Positions 32,448 to 41,905 of a stretch of DNA of 64,000 nucleotides are shown here, piece after piece (positions within the stretch are counted from its first letter, which is position 1; the number at the start of each line of letters is the position of its first letter). The DNA comes from Candidatus Eubacterium faecigallinarum (lineage in GTDB: Bacteria; Bacillota; Clostridia; Oscillospirales; Acutalibacteraceae): the NCBI GenBank assembly GCA_019115455.1, contig DXDN01000005.1, forward strand, positions 124,001-188,000, written 5' to 3'. The translations under genes were made by a program, and so were the position numbers. The notes beneath the pieces were generated by a model that was not told the origin of the DNA, ran no database searches, and saw only the letters and a list, made by a program, of their open reading frames with translations.

Positions 32448-34556
32448 ATGCCAAGAAAAGTATCTCTTGAAATGACAAGAAATATTGGTATTATGGCTCA
32501 TATTGATGCAGGTAAGACAACCACCACCGAGCGTATCCTGTATTACACAGGTATCAATCACAAGATTGGTGAAACTCATGACGGTTCTGCAACAATGGAC
32601 TGGATGGAGCAGGAGCAGGAGCGTGGTATCACTATTACATCTGCTGCTACAACTTGCTTCTGGAAAGACCATAGAATCAATATTATAGATACACCGGGTC
32701 ACGTTGACTTCACTGTTGAGGTTCAGCGTTCACTGCGTGTACTTGACGGTTCAGTAACCGTTCTTTGTGCAAAGGGCGGCGTTGAGCCACAGTCTGAAAC
32801 CGTATGGAGACAGGCTGACGAATATAAGGTACCCAGAATGATCTTTGTAAATAAGATGGATATTATGGGCGCCGATTTCTACAGAGCACTGGATATGGTT
32901 AAGGAGCGTTTCAAATGTAACGCACTTCCGATTCAGCTTCCTATCGGCAGCGAGGATACCTTTAAGGGAATCATCGACCTTATCGAAAATCATGCTATCA
33001 TTTATATTGATCCTGACAAGGAAAAGGGCATGAAGTTCGAGATTCAGGAAATTCCTGATGACATGAAGGAGCTTGCCGCTAAATACAGAACCGAACTTAT
33101 CGAGCATGTTGCCGAGCAGGACGAGTCTCTGATGGAAAAATACTTTGAAGACGGTGAGGACGCAATCTCTGTTGACGAGATTAAGAAAGTAATCCGTAAG
33201 TCTACAATTGCCAACGAAATGGTTCCTGTATGCTGCGGTACTGCTTATCGTAACATGGGCGTTCAGCCGCTTCTTGACGCAATTGTTGAATTTATGCCGG
33301 CTCCTACCGACATTGAATCAATCAGAGGTACAAACCCTGATACAGATGAAGAGGAAGTACGTCATTCATCTGACGACGAGCCTTTCTCAGCTCTTGCATT
33401 CAAGATCGCAACCGACCCGTTCGTAGGAAAGATCTGCTTCTTCCGTGTTTATTCCGGTAAGATTGAAGCAGGTACAGCCTGCTACAACTCTGTTAAAGGA
33501 CAGAAGGAGAGAATGGGCCGTATTCTTCAGATGCATGCAAATCACAGAGAGGATATCCCTGTATGTTATTCAGGTGATATTGCTGCCGCTGTTGGTCTTA
33601 AGAACACAACCACCGGTGACACACTCTGCGACGAGGCGCATCCTATCATCCTTGAATCAATGAATTTCCCTGATCCGGTTATCAATGTAGCTATTGAGCC
33701 TAAGACTAAGGCAGGTCAGGAAAAAATGGGTATCGCTCTTGCTAAGCTTGCAGAAGAGGATCCGACATTCAAGGCATATACAGACGAGGAAACAGGTCAG
33801 ACTATTATCGCAGGTATGGGTGAGCTTCACCTTGAGATCATTGTTGACCGTCTTCTTCGTGAATTTAAGGTTGAGGCAAACGTAGGCGCTCCTCAGGTTT
33901 CTTATAAGGAAACAATTCAGAGCGAAGCTGCTTCTGACCTTAAGTATAAGAGACAGTCTGGTGGTAGCGGTCAGTACGGTCACGTTAAGATTCGCATTAT
34001 GCCAAATCTTGACGAGAACGGTATCGGCAAGGGTTATGAATTTGTTAACCAGATCGTCGGCGGCGCAATCCCGAAGGAATATATCCCTGCTGTTGACGCA
34101 GGTATCCAGGGCGCTATGAAGAGCGGTATACTTGCAGGTTACAATGTAGTTGACGTAAAGGTAGAGCTCTACGATGGTTCTTACCACGAGGTTGACTCAT
34201 CTGAAATGGCATTTAAGATTGCCGGTTCAATGGCATTTAAGGATGCTGCTAAGAAAGCAAACCCAATCATTCTCGAGCCTATGATGAAGGTTGTTGTAAT
34301 CGTTCCTGAGGAGTACATGGGCGATGTTATCGGTGACCTTAACTCACGCCGTGGACAGATTCAGGGTATGGAAGATAGATCAGGCGCAAAGCAGATCAAC
34401 GCAAGAGTTCCGCTTTCAGAAATGTTTGGTTACATCAACGACCTCCGTTCCAAGACACAGGGACGCGGTCAGTATACCATGGAGCCGGACGGCTATGAGC
34501 CTGTACCTAAGTCAATCAGCGAGTCCATCATCAGCGAAAGAGCCAAGAGGGACTAA
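32448..34556 (+). CDS. fusA: Elongation factor G
   Basis: A 702-residue translocation GTPase. P-loop [10 protein letters not shown] (about 17-26), [12 protein letters not shown]; then domain II ([27 protein letters not shown]) and domains III-V with [14 protein letters not shown]. Length is normal. AGGAGG is 7 bases before ATG. It is separated from tuf by a promoter region, as in many Firmicutes. Confidence 0.98.
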   Translation: MPRKVSLEMTRNIGIMAHIDAGKTTTTERILYYTGINHKIGETHDGSATMDWMEQEQERGITITSAATTCFWKDHRINIIDTPGHVDFTVEVQRSLRVLDGSVTVLCAKGGVEPQSETVWRQADEYKVPRMIFVNKMDIMGADFYRALDMVKERFKCNALPIQLPIGSEDTFKGIIDLIENHAIIYIDPDKEKGMKFEIQEIPDDMKELAAKYRTELIEHVAEQDESLMEKYFEDGEDAISVDEIKKVIRKSTIANEMVPVCCGTAYRNMGVQPLLDAIVEFMPAPTDIESIRGTNPDTDEEEVRHSSDDEPFSALAFKIATDPFVGKICFFRVYSGKIEAGTACYNSVKGQKERMGRILQMHANHREDIPVCYSGDIAAAVGLKNTTTGDTLCDEAHPIILESMNFPDPVINVAIEPKTKAGQEKMGIALAKLAEEDPTFKAYTDEETGQTIIAGMGELHLEIIVDRLLREFKVEANVGAPQVSYKETIQSEAASDLKYKRQSGGSGQYGHVKIRIMPNLDENGIGKGYEFVNQIVGGAIPKEYIPAVDAGIQGAMKSGILAGYNVVDVKVELYDGSYHEVDSSEMAFKIAGSMAFKDAAKKANPIILEPMMKVVVIVPEEYMGDVIGDLNSRRGQIQGMEDRSGAKQINARVPLSEMFGYINDLRSKTQGRGQYTMEPDGYEPVPKSISESIISERAKRD

Positions 34557-34581
34557 TTAGCTATAATTTATAAAAAAACTC

Positions 34582-34610
34582 TTGATATTTTTATATGTAT
34601 TTGATAGAAT
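34582..34610 (+). promoter_or_regulatory. Promoter of tuf
   Basis: TTGATA (34582-34587), 17 bases, TAGAAT (34605-34610) with extended TGA immediately before it. Leader of about 38 bases to the tuf start, carrying AAGGAGG. Confidence 0.75.
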
Positions 34611-34655
34611 ATCAATAACAATTTATGTATTGTAAATTTTAAGGAGGAAATTCCA

Positions 34656-35849
34656 ATGGCAAAAGAACATTTTAATCGTACCAAACCACATGTAAATATT
34701 GGTACAATCGGTCACGTAGACCATGGTAAGACAACTCTTACTGCTGCTATTACAAAGTACCTTGCTAACAAGGGTTACGCAAAGTTTGAGGACTATGCTG
34801 ATATCGATAAGGCTCCTGAAGAGAGAGAGCGTGGTATCACAATCAACACAGCTCACGTTGAGTATGAGACAGATGCTCGTCACTATGCTCACGTTGACTG
34901 CCCCGGTCACGCTGACTATATCAAGAACATGATCACCGGTGCTGCTCAGATGGACGGTGCTATCCTTGTTATCGCTGCTACAGACGGCCCGATGGCTCAG
35001 ACAAAAGAGCACCTTCTTCTTGCTCGTCAGGTAGGCGTTCCTGCAATCATCGTATTCCTTAACAAGACTGACCAGGTTGACGATGAGGAACTCCTTGAGC
35101 TCGTTGAAATGGAAGTTCGTGAGACTCTTGCTGAGTATGAGTTCGATGACGAGTGCCCAATCATCAAGGGTTCAGCTCTTAAGGCACTTGAGGCTACATC
35201 AAACGACGATCCTGCTTGCGCTTGCATCGCTGAGCTTATGGATGCTGTTGACAGCTATATCCCAACTCCTGACCGTAAGTCAGATCTTCCTTTCCTTATG
35301 CCTGTTGAGGACGTATTCACAATCACCGGCCGTGGTACAGTTGCTACCGGTAGAGTAGAGCGTGGTACTCTTAAGACAAACGACACCGTTGAGATGGTTG
35401 GCCTTCACGAGGAAATCAGATCAACAGTTTGCACAGGTATCGAAATGTTCAGAAAGATTCTTGATTACGCTGAGGCTGGCGACAACATCGGTTGTCTTCT
35501 TCGTGGCGTTCAGAGATCTGATATCGAGAGAGGCGAGGTTCTTGCTGCTCCTGGTTCAATCAAGCCACACACTAAATTCTCAGGTCAGGTTTACGTTCTT
35601 TCAAAGGACGAGGGTGGACGTCATACTCCTTTCTTCAACAACTATCGTCCTCAGTTCTATTTCAGAACAACAGACGTAACAGGTGTTATCACTCTTCCTG
35701 AAGGAACAGAGATGTGTATGCCTGGCGATAACGTTGTAATGAACGTTGAGCTTATCACTCCTATCGCTATTGAAGAGGGTCTTCGTTTTGCTATCCGTGA
35801 GGGCGGCAGAACAGTAGGTTCAGGCGTTGTTACCGCTATCAACGACTAA
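34656..35849 (+). CDS. tuf: Elongation factor Tu
   Basis: A 397-residue GTPase delivering aminoacyl-t[13 protein letters not shown] (P-loop), [13 protein letters not shown] (NKxD; the usual Cys/Met is Thr) and the C-terminal [14 protein letters not shown]. Codon use is strongly biased to favoured codons, as expected for a highly expressed gene. Own promoter and a terminator; the only tuf copy in the window. Confidence 0.98.
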   Translation: MAKEHFNRTKPHVNIGTIGHVDHGKTTLTAAITKYLANKGYAKFEDYADIDKAPEERERGITINTAHVEYETDARHYAHVDCPGHADYIKNMITGAAQMDGAILVIAATDGPMAQTKEHLLLARQVGVPAIIVFLNKTDQVDDEELLELVEMEVRETLAEYEFDDECPIIKGSALKALEATSNDDPACACIAELMDAVDSYIPTPDRKSDLPFLMPVEDVFTITGRGTVATGRVERGTLKTNDTVEMVGLHEEIRSTVCTGIEMFRKILDYAEAGDNIGCLLRGVQRSDIERGEVLAAPGSIKPHTKFSGQVYVLSKDEGGRHTPFFNNYRPQFYFRTTDVTGVITLPEGTEMCMPGDNVVMNVELITPIAIEEGLRFAIREGGRTVGSGVVTAIND

Positions 35850-35871
35850 TTATATATAATAACTCAATTTT

Positions 35872-35902
35872 AAGAGCAAGCCTTTGGCTTGCTCTTTTTT
35901 TA
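35872..35902 (+). terminator. Intrinsic terminator after tuf
   Basis: AAGAGCAAGCC pairs perfectly with GGCTTGCTCTT around TTT, followed by a TTTTTT run. Very strong. Confidence 0.93.
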
Positions 35903-35917
35903 TTCCTGTGTTATACT
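35889..35917 (+). promoter_or_regulatory. Promoter overlapping the tuf terminator
   Basis: TTGCTC (35889-35894), 17 bases, TATACT (35912-35917) with extended TGT. It drives the membrane-protein gene and starts inside the right arm of the tuf terminator. Confidence 0.6.
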
Positions 35918-35934
35918 CGGACAGGGGGAAAATC

Positions 35935-36567
35935 GTGGAACCGTATCTGATTTCGGCTGTATTTGCCGTCGTTGTTGTAATACTATTTCTTATTTTCAGC
36001 CATAAATCATATATAAAAGTGAAACAGGCGGCAGAAAAGACTGCTCCGCCTAAGAAAGCTGCGTCAGTCAAGGGCGTCAGAGCATTTATGTCTGTGGCAG
36101 TGTTTGTGTTGGCTTTCAATATTGTGTGCCTGCCTTTGGTGCTGGGCTTTGATTTTGTCAGTGCCCAGAGCAGATACTATGATATTTTCGGCAGCAAATA
36201 TGATTCTTTTGTAAGTGTGCCTCTGTATGACAAAGAGGGAAATATGTACACCCTTGATAAAGATAACGAGCGCTATATCTCGGATTCAAAAAGCTATGAA
36301 TTCGGTGAAATTTATTTAACAGAAGGCGGATATATAACAATTATCAATCCGCAGGATATTGAAGTTGAATATAGGATAACAAATTACACAAATTACTATT
36401 TTTCCATGGGTACGGACACATATTATTCTGTATCTTACGGTCCTTATTGGGATAATGAAGGAAACCTCCACTTAATTAATGAAGATGAAGAGTTGTTTGT
36501 TATTGAGAAAGAGCGGCAGGAGGCTTTTAGAACAGAAGAAGGCGTAAATATTTTTGATAAAAAATGA
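35935..36567 (+). CDS. Two-helix membrane protein of unknown function
   Basis: About 210 residues from GTG 35935, which follows AGGGGG by 7 bases; the track's 35884 start lies inside the tuf terminator and is rejected. Helix 1 is near residues 4-22 (YLISAVFAVVVVILFLIF), helix 2 near 52-72 (FMSVAVFVLAFNIVCLPLVL), then a roughly 140-residue extracellular domain rich in Tyr, Asp and Glu. I do not recognise the family. Not in an operon with neighbours. Confidence 0.7.
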   Translation: MEPYLISAVFAVVVVILFLIFSHKSYIKVKQAAEKTAPPKKAASVKGVRAFMSVAVFVLAFNIVCLPLVLGFDFVSAQSRYYDIFGSKYDSFVSVPLYDKEGNMYTLDKDNERYISDSKSYEFGEIYLTEGGYITIINPQDIEVEYRITNYTNYYFSMGTDTYYSVSYGPYWDNEGNLHLINEDEELFVIEKERQEAFRTEEGVNIFDKK

Positions 36568-36643
36568 CGCCAAACCTCCTTTTTTCAGTATGATTAACTT
36601 TGATTGAGCAGTGTATTTTAACTGTGTTTATTTATATTAAAAA

Positions 36644-36672
36644 AAGAGCGGAGTTTACCGCTCTTATTTTTA
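36644..36672. terminator. Bidirectional terminator
   Basis: AAGAGCGG pairs with CCGCTCTT, with A-runs on the left and ATTTTTAT on the right. It separates the plus-strand membrane-protein gene from the convergent acetyltransferase gene. Confidence 0.75.
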
Positions 36673-36765
36673 TACTTTTATTTGGATTTAAAATTCGTCT
36701 GATTGATTATCTGATGTATCATCGGTTTATGATACTCTGGAATAGTCAAAATTTCGATGCCTGCT

Positions 36766-37377
36766 TCATATCTTCTTATTTTCTTTATCATTATAAAACG
36801 GATAACTGTTTTTGTCTGTTTCGTTTATTTTTCTCTGCACTTTGCAAGGCACACCCACGGCAACTACATTTGCAGGAATAGGATTGGTTACAACACTTCC
36901 TGCGCCTATAACAGAATTATCTCCGATTGTTACGCCTGCCAAAATAACTGCGCCTGCTCCGATCCAGACGTTATTTCCGATTTTTATTGGCTTTGCAATT
37001 TCTATGCCATCTTTGCGCATTTGAGGGTCGATCGCATGTTCAGCAGTAGTAAAAGTAACATTCGGACCTATAAAAACATAATCCCCAAATGTTATTCCGG
37101 CACCGTCTTGAATGATAAGATTATGATTTGCATAAAAATAGTTACCTACTTCAATGTTATAACCATAGTCACACCAAAAAGGCGGAACAAATGTTACTTC
37201 TTGCCCCATTTTACCAAGCAAATCCCTAAGTATTTCTTGCTGTTTTTCACTGTCATTTGGATTTAGTTGATTATAACGATAACATTTATCTTTACATTTT
37301 TTTATTACTTTCTCATATTCGGGATTATAACTTCCTTTAAAAAAGCAATTTAAAGGCACAAATGGTTTTTTTGACAT
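36766..37377 (-). CDS. Hexapeptide-repeat sugar O-acetyltransferase (LacA/Maa type)
   Basis: A 203-residue left-handed beta-helix acyltransferase. N-terminal maltose-acetyltransferase-type cap (NPEYEKVIKKCKDKCYRYNQLNP), then repeats such as GYNIEVGNYFYANHNLIIQDGAGITFGDYVFIGPNVTF, the active-site TAEHAID segment and RPIKIGNNVWIGAGAVILAGVTIGDNSVIGAGSVV. Acetyl-CoA dependent acetylation of a sugar; true substrate unknown. Codon use is more A+T-rich than in neighbouring housekeeping genes, which hints at transfer. The 263-base gap upstream to recD2 shows only the recD2 promoter. Confidence 0.92.
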   Translation of the reverse strand: MSKKPFVPLNCFFKGSYNPEYEKVIKKCKDKCYRYNQLNPNDSEKQQEILRDLLGKMGQEVTFVPPFWCDYGYNIEVGNYFYANHNLIIQDGAGITFGDYVFIGPNVTFTTAEHAIDPQMRKDGIEIAKPIKIGNNVWIGAGAVILAGVTIGDNSVIGAGSVVTNPIPANVVAVGVPCKVQRKINETDKNSYPFYNDKENKKI

Positions 37378-37604
37378 AATATAACCTCATAAAACAAAAT
37401 TAATTGTTCTCATATTCTTTTGCCTAATTATAACAGTTCGTAAGATATATTTCAATGGTAAAACCATCTTTCTAATGCAGTGAGGATAGCTGTCAATCGT
37501 AAATGCACTTGTATTTCCGAGAATCCTACGGTATATATTCGCACATATGCTTTGTTTTCTTGCTTTTATTTTTCACTTGGATTTGAAAAAAGCATGCTGC
37601 GTTC

Positions 37605-37633
37605 TTTATTTTTTTATATAATTATGTTACAAT
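37605..37633 (+). promoter_or_regulatory. Promoter of recD2 directly abutting the start codon
   Basis: TACAAT (37628-37633) with extended TGT before it and a weak TTTATT -35 (37605-37610). Only seven bases separate the -10 from GTG 37641, so transcription should begin at about the GTG itself, predicting a leaderless mRNA. ATG 37650 would have a leader of under ten bases. Confidence 0.5.
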
Positions 37634-37640
37634 TCTATCG

Positions 37641-39878
37641 GTGAAAAATATGGCGGAAGAACTGGAAAATTTAACAGGAACTATCGAGGAAATAACATAC
37701 CGAAATGAGTCAACCGGGTTTGCCGTGGTTGAGCTTGACGCTGGTGATGAGTACGTTACAGTAGTAGGCGTGCTGGGTAACGTTGTTGTTGGCGAAGAGG
37801 CTGTTTTTCAGGGTGAGTGGGTGATGCATCCGTCCTTTGGCAGGCAGTTTAAGGCACAGCGTATGCAGCGCACTCTCCCTGCTGATGCCGCCGGTATGCT
37901 GCGCTTTCTTGCAGGGGGTATAGTTAAGGGTATACGTGAAGCCACCGCCACAAAAATTGTTGAGAAATTCGGCAGCGATACTTTTAATGTTATAGAAAAT
38001 GAGCCTGAAAGGCTTGCAGAAATAAAGGGAATAAGCAAGTCAAAGGCGAAAAAAATCAGCAATGAATTCAAAATGCAGTTTGCTGCCAGGGATGTTATGA
38101 ACGGCTTGGCAGAACTGGGACTCAATCAGCAGGAGGCTTTTCAGGCATATAATCTTTATAAATCATACGCACTGGATATAATTAAGGAAAACCCTTACGC
38201 ATTTGTCGGCGAAGGCAACGGAATTTCCTTTGAGAGAGCGGATGAAATTGCCTTTTCCATGCAGGATGAGCCGCTGTTTGACTACAGAAGTCAGGCTGGG
38301 GTTGTGTATGTTGTTCGCCATAATCTTTCAAACGGTCATACCTGTGTTCCCAGAAACAGCCTGATAAAGCCTGCCATGTCGCTTCTTGACTGTTCTGAGG
38401 ACGATGTTGAGATTGCTATAGACAATGCGATAGAGGCAAAGCAGCTTGTTCAGGAAAATATTGACGGACGTGATTTTTTGTTTTTGCCGGAGATATACCG
38501 AGCAGAGTCCTCAATTGCCGAAAGAATAAACGTTATGCTGAAATTTCCTCCTCAGCAGAGAGAAATCTCCCAGGAAGAAATTTTTGCCTTTGAAGAGGCG
38601 AACAAAATTACCTTTGATGAAAAACAGCGCCGTGCTATTGAAATAGCGGTAAATAAAGGCATGCTGATACTGACAGGCGGACCCGGTACCGGTAAAACGA
38701 CCACGGTTAAGGGCATTATAACCCTTATGAGCAACAGGGGTCTTGACGTAGCCCTTGCCGCACCCACAGGCAGAGCCGCCAAGCGAATGAGCGAGCTTAC
38801 AGGCTATGAAGCGAAAACAATTCACAGACTGCTTGAGGTAGAATACCGTGACGGTGCCACCGAACCCAGCTTTGTACATAATCTGAGAAATCCCCTTGAA
38901 TGTGACGCCGTTATAGTGGACGAGCTTTCTATGGTGGATGTAACTGTTTTTTCGGCACTGTTGGATGCTCTGCCGCTTTCGTGCAGGCTTATAATGGTGG
39001 GGGACAAGGACCAGCTTCCGCCTGTTGGCGCAGGAAACGTGCTTGCCGACCTGATTAAAAGCGGACTTATCGGAGTGGTGAGCCTTGACCGTATTTTCCG
39101 CCAGGCAATGCAGAGTAATATTGTATCTAATGCTCACAGGATTGTGGCTGGTGAAATGCCGCTTCTTGATAACGCTGACCCTGATTCCGATTTTTTCCTG
39201 ATGTCTGAGGATTCAAAATATATTGCGCCAAGGAAAATAGCGGACCTTGTTACAAAGCGTATTCCTGCCGGCTACGGACTGAATCCCATGGAGGATATCC
39301 AGGTGCTTTGCCCCAGCCGTAAAGGCGAAGTGGGAACCGAAAATCTCAATGCGATTTTGCAGGATATTTTAAATCCGCCGTCGCGTGAAAAGGCGCAGCT
39401 TAAAAACCGTGGTTATATTCTGCGTGAGGGCGACAAGGTCATGCAGATAAAAAATAATTATGACGTGCCGTGGTTTAAGGACGACGAAAACGGCTCCGGT
39501 GTGTTTAACGGTGATATCGGCGTGCTTACGAGAATTGACAAGGCTAATGATATTATCAATGTACGCTTTGATGACAGAGAAGCAATGTACAGCGTGGAAA
39601 GTGCTTCGGAACTTGAACTTGCATATGCCATGACCGTTCACAAAAGCCAGGGCAGTGAATTTGACGCGGTGGTGCTCGCCACAATAAACACACCGCCCAA
39701 GCTTGCTTATAGGAATCTGCTTTATACCGCTGTCACCAGAGCAAAAAATCTGCTTGTAATTGTGGGCAATAAAAATTCTGTAAGAGCCATGGTTGAAAAC
39801 GATAAAAAAAGCAGACGTTACAGTGCGCTTATTCACTTTCTTTTTAAGGAAACGGGTGAAAAAGCGGGCGAAGATTAA
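37641..39878 (+). CDS. recD2: ATP-dependent DNA helicase RecD2 (YrrC family)
   Basis: A 745-residue SF1B 5'-3' helicase acting alone, without RecBC. An N-terminal OB-like and helix-hairpin-helix region (IKGISKSKAKKISNEFKMQF, about 130-150) is characteristic of RecD2. Walker A is TGGPGTGKTTT (about residue 350), motif II VDELSMVD, motif III GDKDQLPPVGAGNVL, and motifs V-VI AMTVHKSQGSEFD and YTAVTRAK. Length is normal. It takes part in recombination/repair and resolution of stalled replication. Start GTG 37641 or ATG 37650 cannot be settled. Confidence 0.95.
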   Translation: MKNMAEELENLTGTIEEITYRNESTGFAVVELDAGDEYVTVVGVLGNVVVGEEAVFQGEWVMHPSFGRQFKAQRMQRTLPADAAGMLRFLAGGIVKGIREATATKIVEKFGSDTFNVIENEPERLAEIKGISKSKAKKISNEFKMQFAARDVMNGLAELGLNQQEAFQAYNLYKSYALDIIKENPYAFVGEGNGISFERADEIAFSMQDEPLFDYRSQAGVVYVVRHNLSNGHTCVPRNSLIKPAMSLLDCSEDDVEIAIDNAIEAKQLVQENIDGRDFLFLPEIYRAESSIAERINVMLKFPPQQREISQEEIFAFEEANKITFDEKQRRAIEIAVNKGMLILTGGPGTGKTTTVKGIITLMSNRGLDVALAAPTGRAAKRMSELTGYEAKTIHRLLEVEYRDGATEPSFVHNLRNPLECDAVIVDELSMVDVTVFSALLDALPLSCRLIMVGDKDQLPPVGAGNVLADLIKSGLIGVVSLDRIFRQAMQSNIVSNAHRIVAGEMPLLDNADPDSDFFLMSEDSKYIAPRKIADLVTKRIPAGYGLNPMEDIQVLCPSRKGEVGTENLNAILQDILNPPSREKAQLKNRGYILREGDKVMQIKNNYDVPWFKDDENGSGVFNGDIGVLTRIDKANDIINVRFDDREAMYSVESASELELAYAMTVHKSQGSEFDAVVLATINTPPKLAYRNLLYTAVTRAKNLLVIVGNKNSVRAMVENDKKSRRYSALIHFLFKETGEKAGED

Positions 39879-39964
39879 TTGTTAATATCTTATTTCTTGA
39901 CATTGAACCTGTTTTAAAGTAACATATTTTTTATGATATTGAATTGATATTAAGGAATGTTTTT

Positions 39965-40993
39965 ATGTTCGGATATGATTTGGGAATAGACCTGGGTACA
40001 AGCAAAGTGGTGATATCAGTTGTCGGCAAGGGAGTCGTGCTGGAGGAGCCATCCTATGTTGCCTATGATACCCAGAGTGAAAAAATACTTTACGCCGGAA
40101 AAAGAGCATATTATCTTCAGGGCAGGGAGCCTGCCGGAGTCAGCGTTATCCAGCCGATTATGGAGGGCGCTGTGGGCAATTATTCCCTTGCATGTCAGAT
40201 GGTGCGCTATTTTATGAACAAAGTGCTCAAAAAGACCGTGTTTAAGCCCAGAGTAGTGGCGAGCGTTCCGTCAATGAGCACCGATGTTGAAAAGAGAACT
40301 CTGGTTTCCGTTCTCATAAACGCCGGCGCAAGATCAGTCTGCCTTATAGAAGAACCCCTTTGTGCCGCTTTCGGAGCAGGTATTGACCCGCTTAATCCCG
40401 GCGGTGTTTTCGTAATTAATATCGGCGCCGGTACCACCGATATGGCGGTTATCAGTCAGGGTTCAATGAGCCAGATAGAAACGATAAAGGTTGCAGGCGA
40501 TTCGTTTGATGAGGCTGTGGTAAAATATCTGCGCGATACCTACGGCCTTCTTGTGGGTATCAGGACTGCCGAGGATATAAAAATAAATGTCGGCAGCGCC
40601 ATACCGAGAGTGGCTGACGTCACAGTTCAGGCAAAGGGCAGGAATTCTTCTTCAGGACTTCCCATGGTAGTTGAAGTTACAGGTAACGAAATCTGCAATT
40701 GCCTTCAGCCCCAGCTTGAGCGTATAACAGCCGCGGCAAAGGCGCTTTTTGAGCGCACGTCACCGCAGCTTGTTGCTGATATAACTAACGGCAGCCTGCT
40801 TCTTACAGGCGGAATGTCCCAGCTTTACGGACTCGATACGCTTATCTCAAAAGCGCTTTCCATTGATGTTACCATACCGTCAAAGCCTGATTTGTGCGTA
40901 TCCAAGGGGTGCGAGGTAGCGCTTAAAAAGATGCATATACTTGACCAGTACGGCTACTCGTTTAAAACAAAGGAAGAGGTGCGCACCAGGTAA
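39965..40993 (+). CDS. MreB/Mbl-family rod-shape actin homologue
   Basis: A 342-residue bacterial actin that guides wall synthesis at the membrane. Phosphate 1 DLGIDLGTSKVV, phosphate 2 VINIGAGTTDMAVIS, EEPLCAAFGAGI and adenosine-site TNGSLLLTGGMSQL are intact; SVPSMSTDVEKR is the MreB interdomain pattern. ATG 39965 has AAGGAA upstream. There are no mreC or mreD genes next door; an ECF transporter follows after 21 bases, which suggests a second mreB-type paralogue (mbl/mreBH-like) in the genome. Confidence 0.93.
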   Translation: MFGYDLGIDLGTSKVVISVVGKGVVLEEPSYVAYDTQSEKILYAGKRAYYLQGREPAGVSVIQPIMEGAVGNYSLACQMVRYFMNKVLKKTVFKPRVVASVPSMSTDVEKRTLVSVLINAGARSVCLIEEPLCAAFGAGIDPLNPGGVFVINIGAGTTDMAVISQGSMSQIETIKVAGDSFDEAVVKYLRDTYGLLVGIRTAEDIKINVGSAIPRVADVTVQAKGRNSSSGLPMVVEVTGNEICNCLQPQLERITAAAKALFERTSPQLVADITNGSLLLTGGMSQLYGLDTLISKALSIDVTIPSKPDLCVSKGCEVALKKMHILDQYGYSFKTKEEVRTR

Positions 40994-41014
40994 CGTACTG
41001 TTTCTCATCAAAGT

Positions 41015-41905
41015 GTGCTTGAATTATTAATAATAAAAGGGGGTAATTTTACGGATAGATTTTCTAAATTTAATCCATTTGTTACCTTCCTTTTTTTTAT
41101 ACTGTGTATCGCGTCCACCCTTATATGGTTTGAACCTCTTTTTCTTGCGGCAGGGCTTCTGGCTTCGGTACTATATAAAATAAAGCTTGAGGGCAAAAAG
41201 GGAATATCATATTTTTTCAAAATACCGCTGCCGCTTACTGTGTTAACTGCTTTGTTTAATATGCTCTTTGCACATTACGGCATGACGGTGCTTTTTACCA
41301 TAGCTCAAACGCAGTTTACTCTTGAAAGCCTTTTTTACGGCATGTGTCAGGGAATAATGTTCAGCGCTGTTATAACATGGTTTTCGTGCTATTCCCAGGT
41401 GGTGACATCTGAACGCTTTATGGCAGTTATGGGCAGATTTGCGCCCAACTGCGCTCTTGTGCTTTCCATGGCGCTGTCGTTTATTCCGAGGCTTAAGAAA
41501 AATGCCGCTGAAATAAACGACGCAAGAATGCTCCTTGATTCAGGCTCAAACCGCCTTTCAAAAAGTGTTAAGAACTTTTCTGCTCTTCTAACTCTCACGC
41601 TGGAGGAGAGCATCGATACAGCGGATTCAATGAAATCCAGGGGATTTTGCGGCGGCAGAAAAGCTTATTCAAAATACTCTTTTTCTTTCAGAGACGGGCT
41701 TTGCATAGTATTTACGGCGGCAATGTTTCTGGCTCTGTGCGTTTTCAAGGCGCTTAGGGTAAGCGAGTTTTTGTTTGACCCGGTTATTAAGGTTCAGAAT
41801 TTTTCTATCGCGCCATTACTTGTTTACTGCGTGTTTTCTTTTTTGCCGCTTATTGTTGATTTTACGGAGGATATGAGATGGCTTCTTTTAAAACAGAAAA
41901 TTTAA
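41015..41905 (+). CDS. Energy-coupling factor transporter transmembrane protein EcfT
   Basis: Up to 296 residues with about five to six membrane helices and a C-terminal region with the T-component pattern: ALSFIPRLKKNAAEINDARMLLDSG, then TLEESIDTADSMKSRGF, where the Ala-Arg/Arg-Gly helices couple to the ATPases. The start is odd: the track begins at GTG 41015 with no ribosome site, while the clear AAAGGGGG at 41036-41043 is followed by no ATG, GTG or TTG in frame (next codons AAT TTT ACG). A rare start codon or GTG 41015 must be used. It overlaps the ATPase gene by 28 bases. Confidence 0.88.
   Translation: MLELLIIKGGNFTDRFSKFNPFVTFLFFILCIASTLIWFEPLFLAAGLLASVLYKIKLEGKKGISYFFKIPLPLTVLTALFNMLFAHYGMTVLFTIAQTQFTLESLFYGMCQGIMFSAVITWFSCYSQVVTSERFMAVMGRFAPNCALVLSMALSFIPRLKKNAAEINDARMLLDSGSNRLSKSVKNFSALLTLTLEESIDTADSMKSRGFCGGRKAYSKYSFSFRDGLCIVFTAAMFLALCVFKALRVSEFLFDPVIKVQNFSIAPLLVYCVFSFLPLIVDFTEDMRWLLLKQKI

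Noticed and set aside
36600-37266. Plus-strand ORFs opposite the acetyltransferase gene
   Set aside because: They run through the terminator at 36644 and are shadows of the minus-strand gene.
38511-39137. 208-residue minus-strand ORF inside recD2
   Set aside because: A shadow of recD2; codon pattern and motifs belong to the plus strand.
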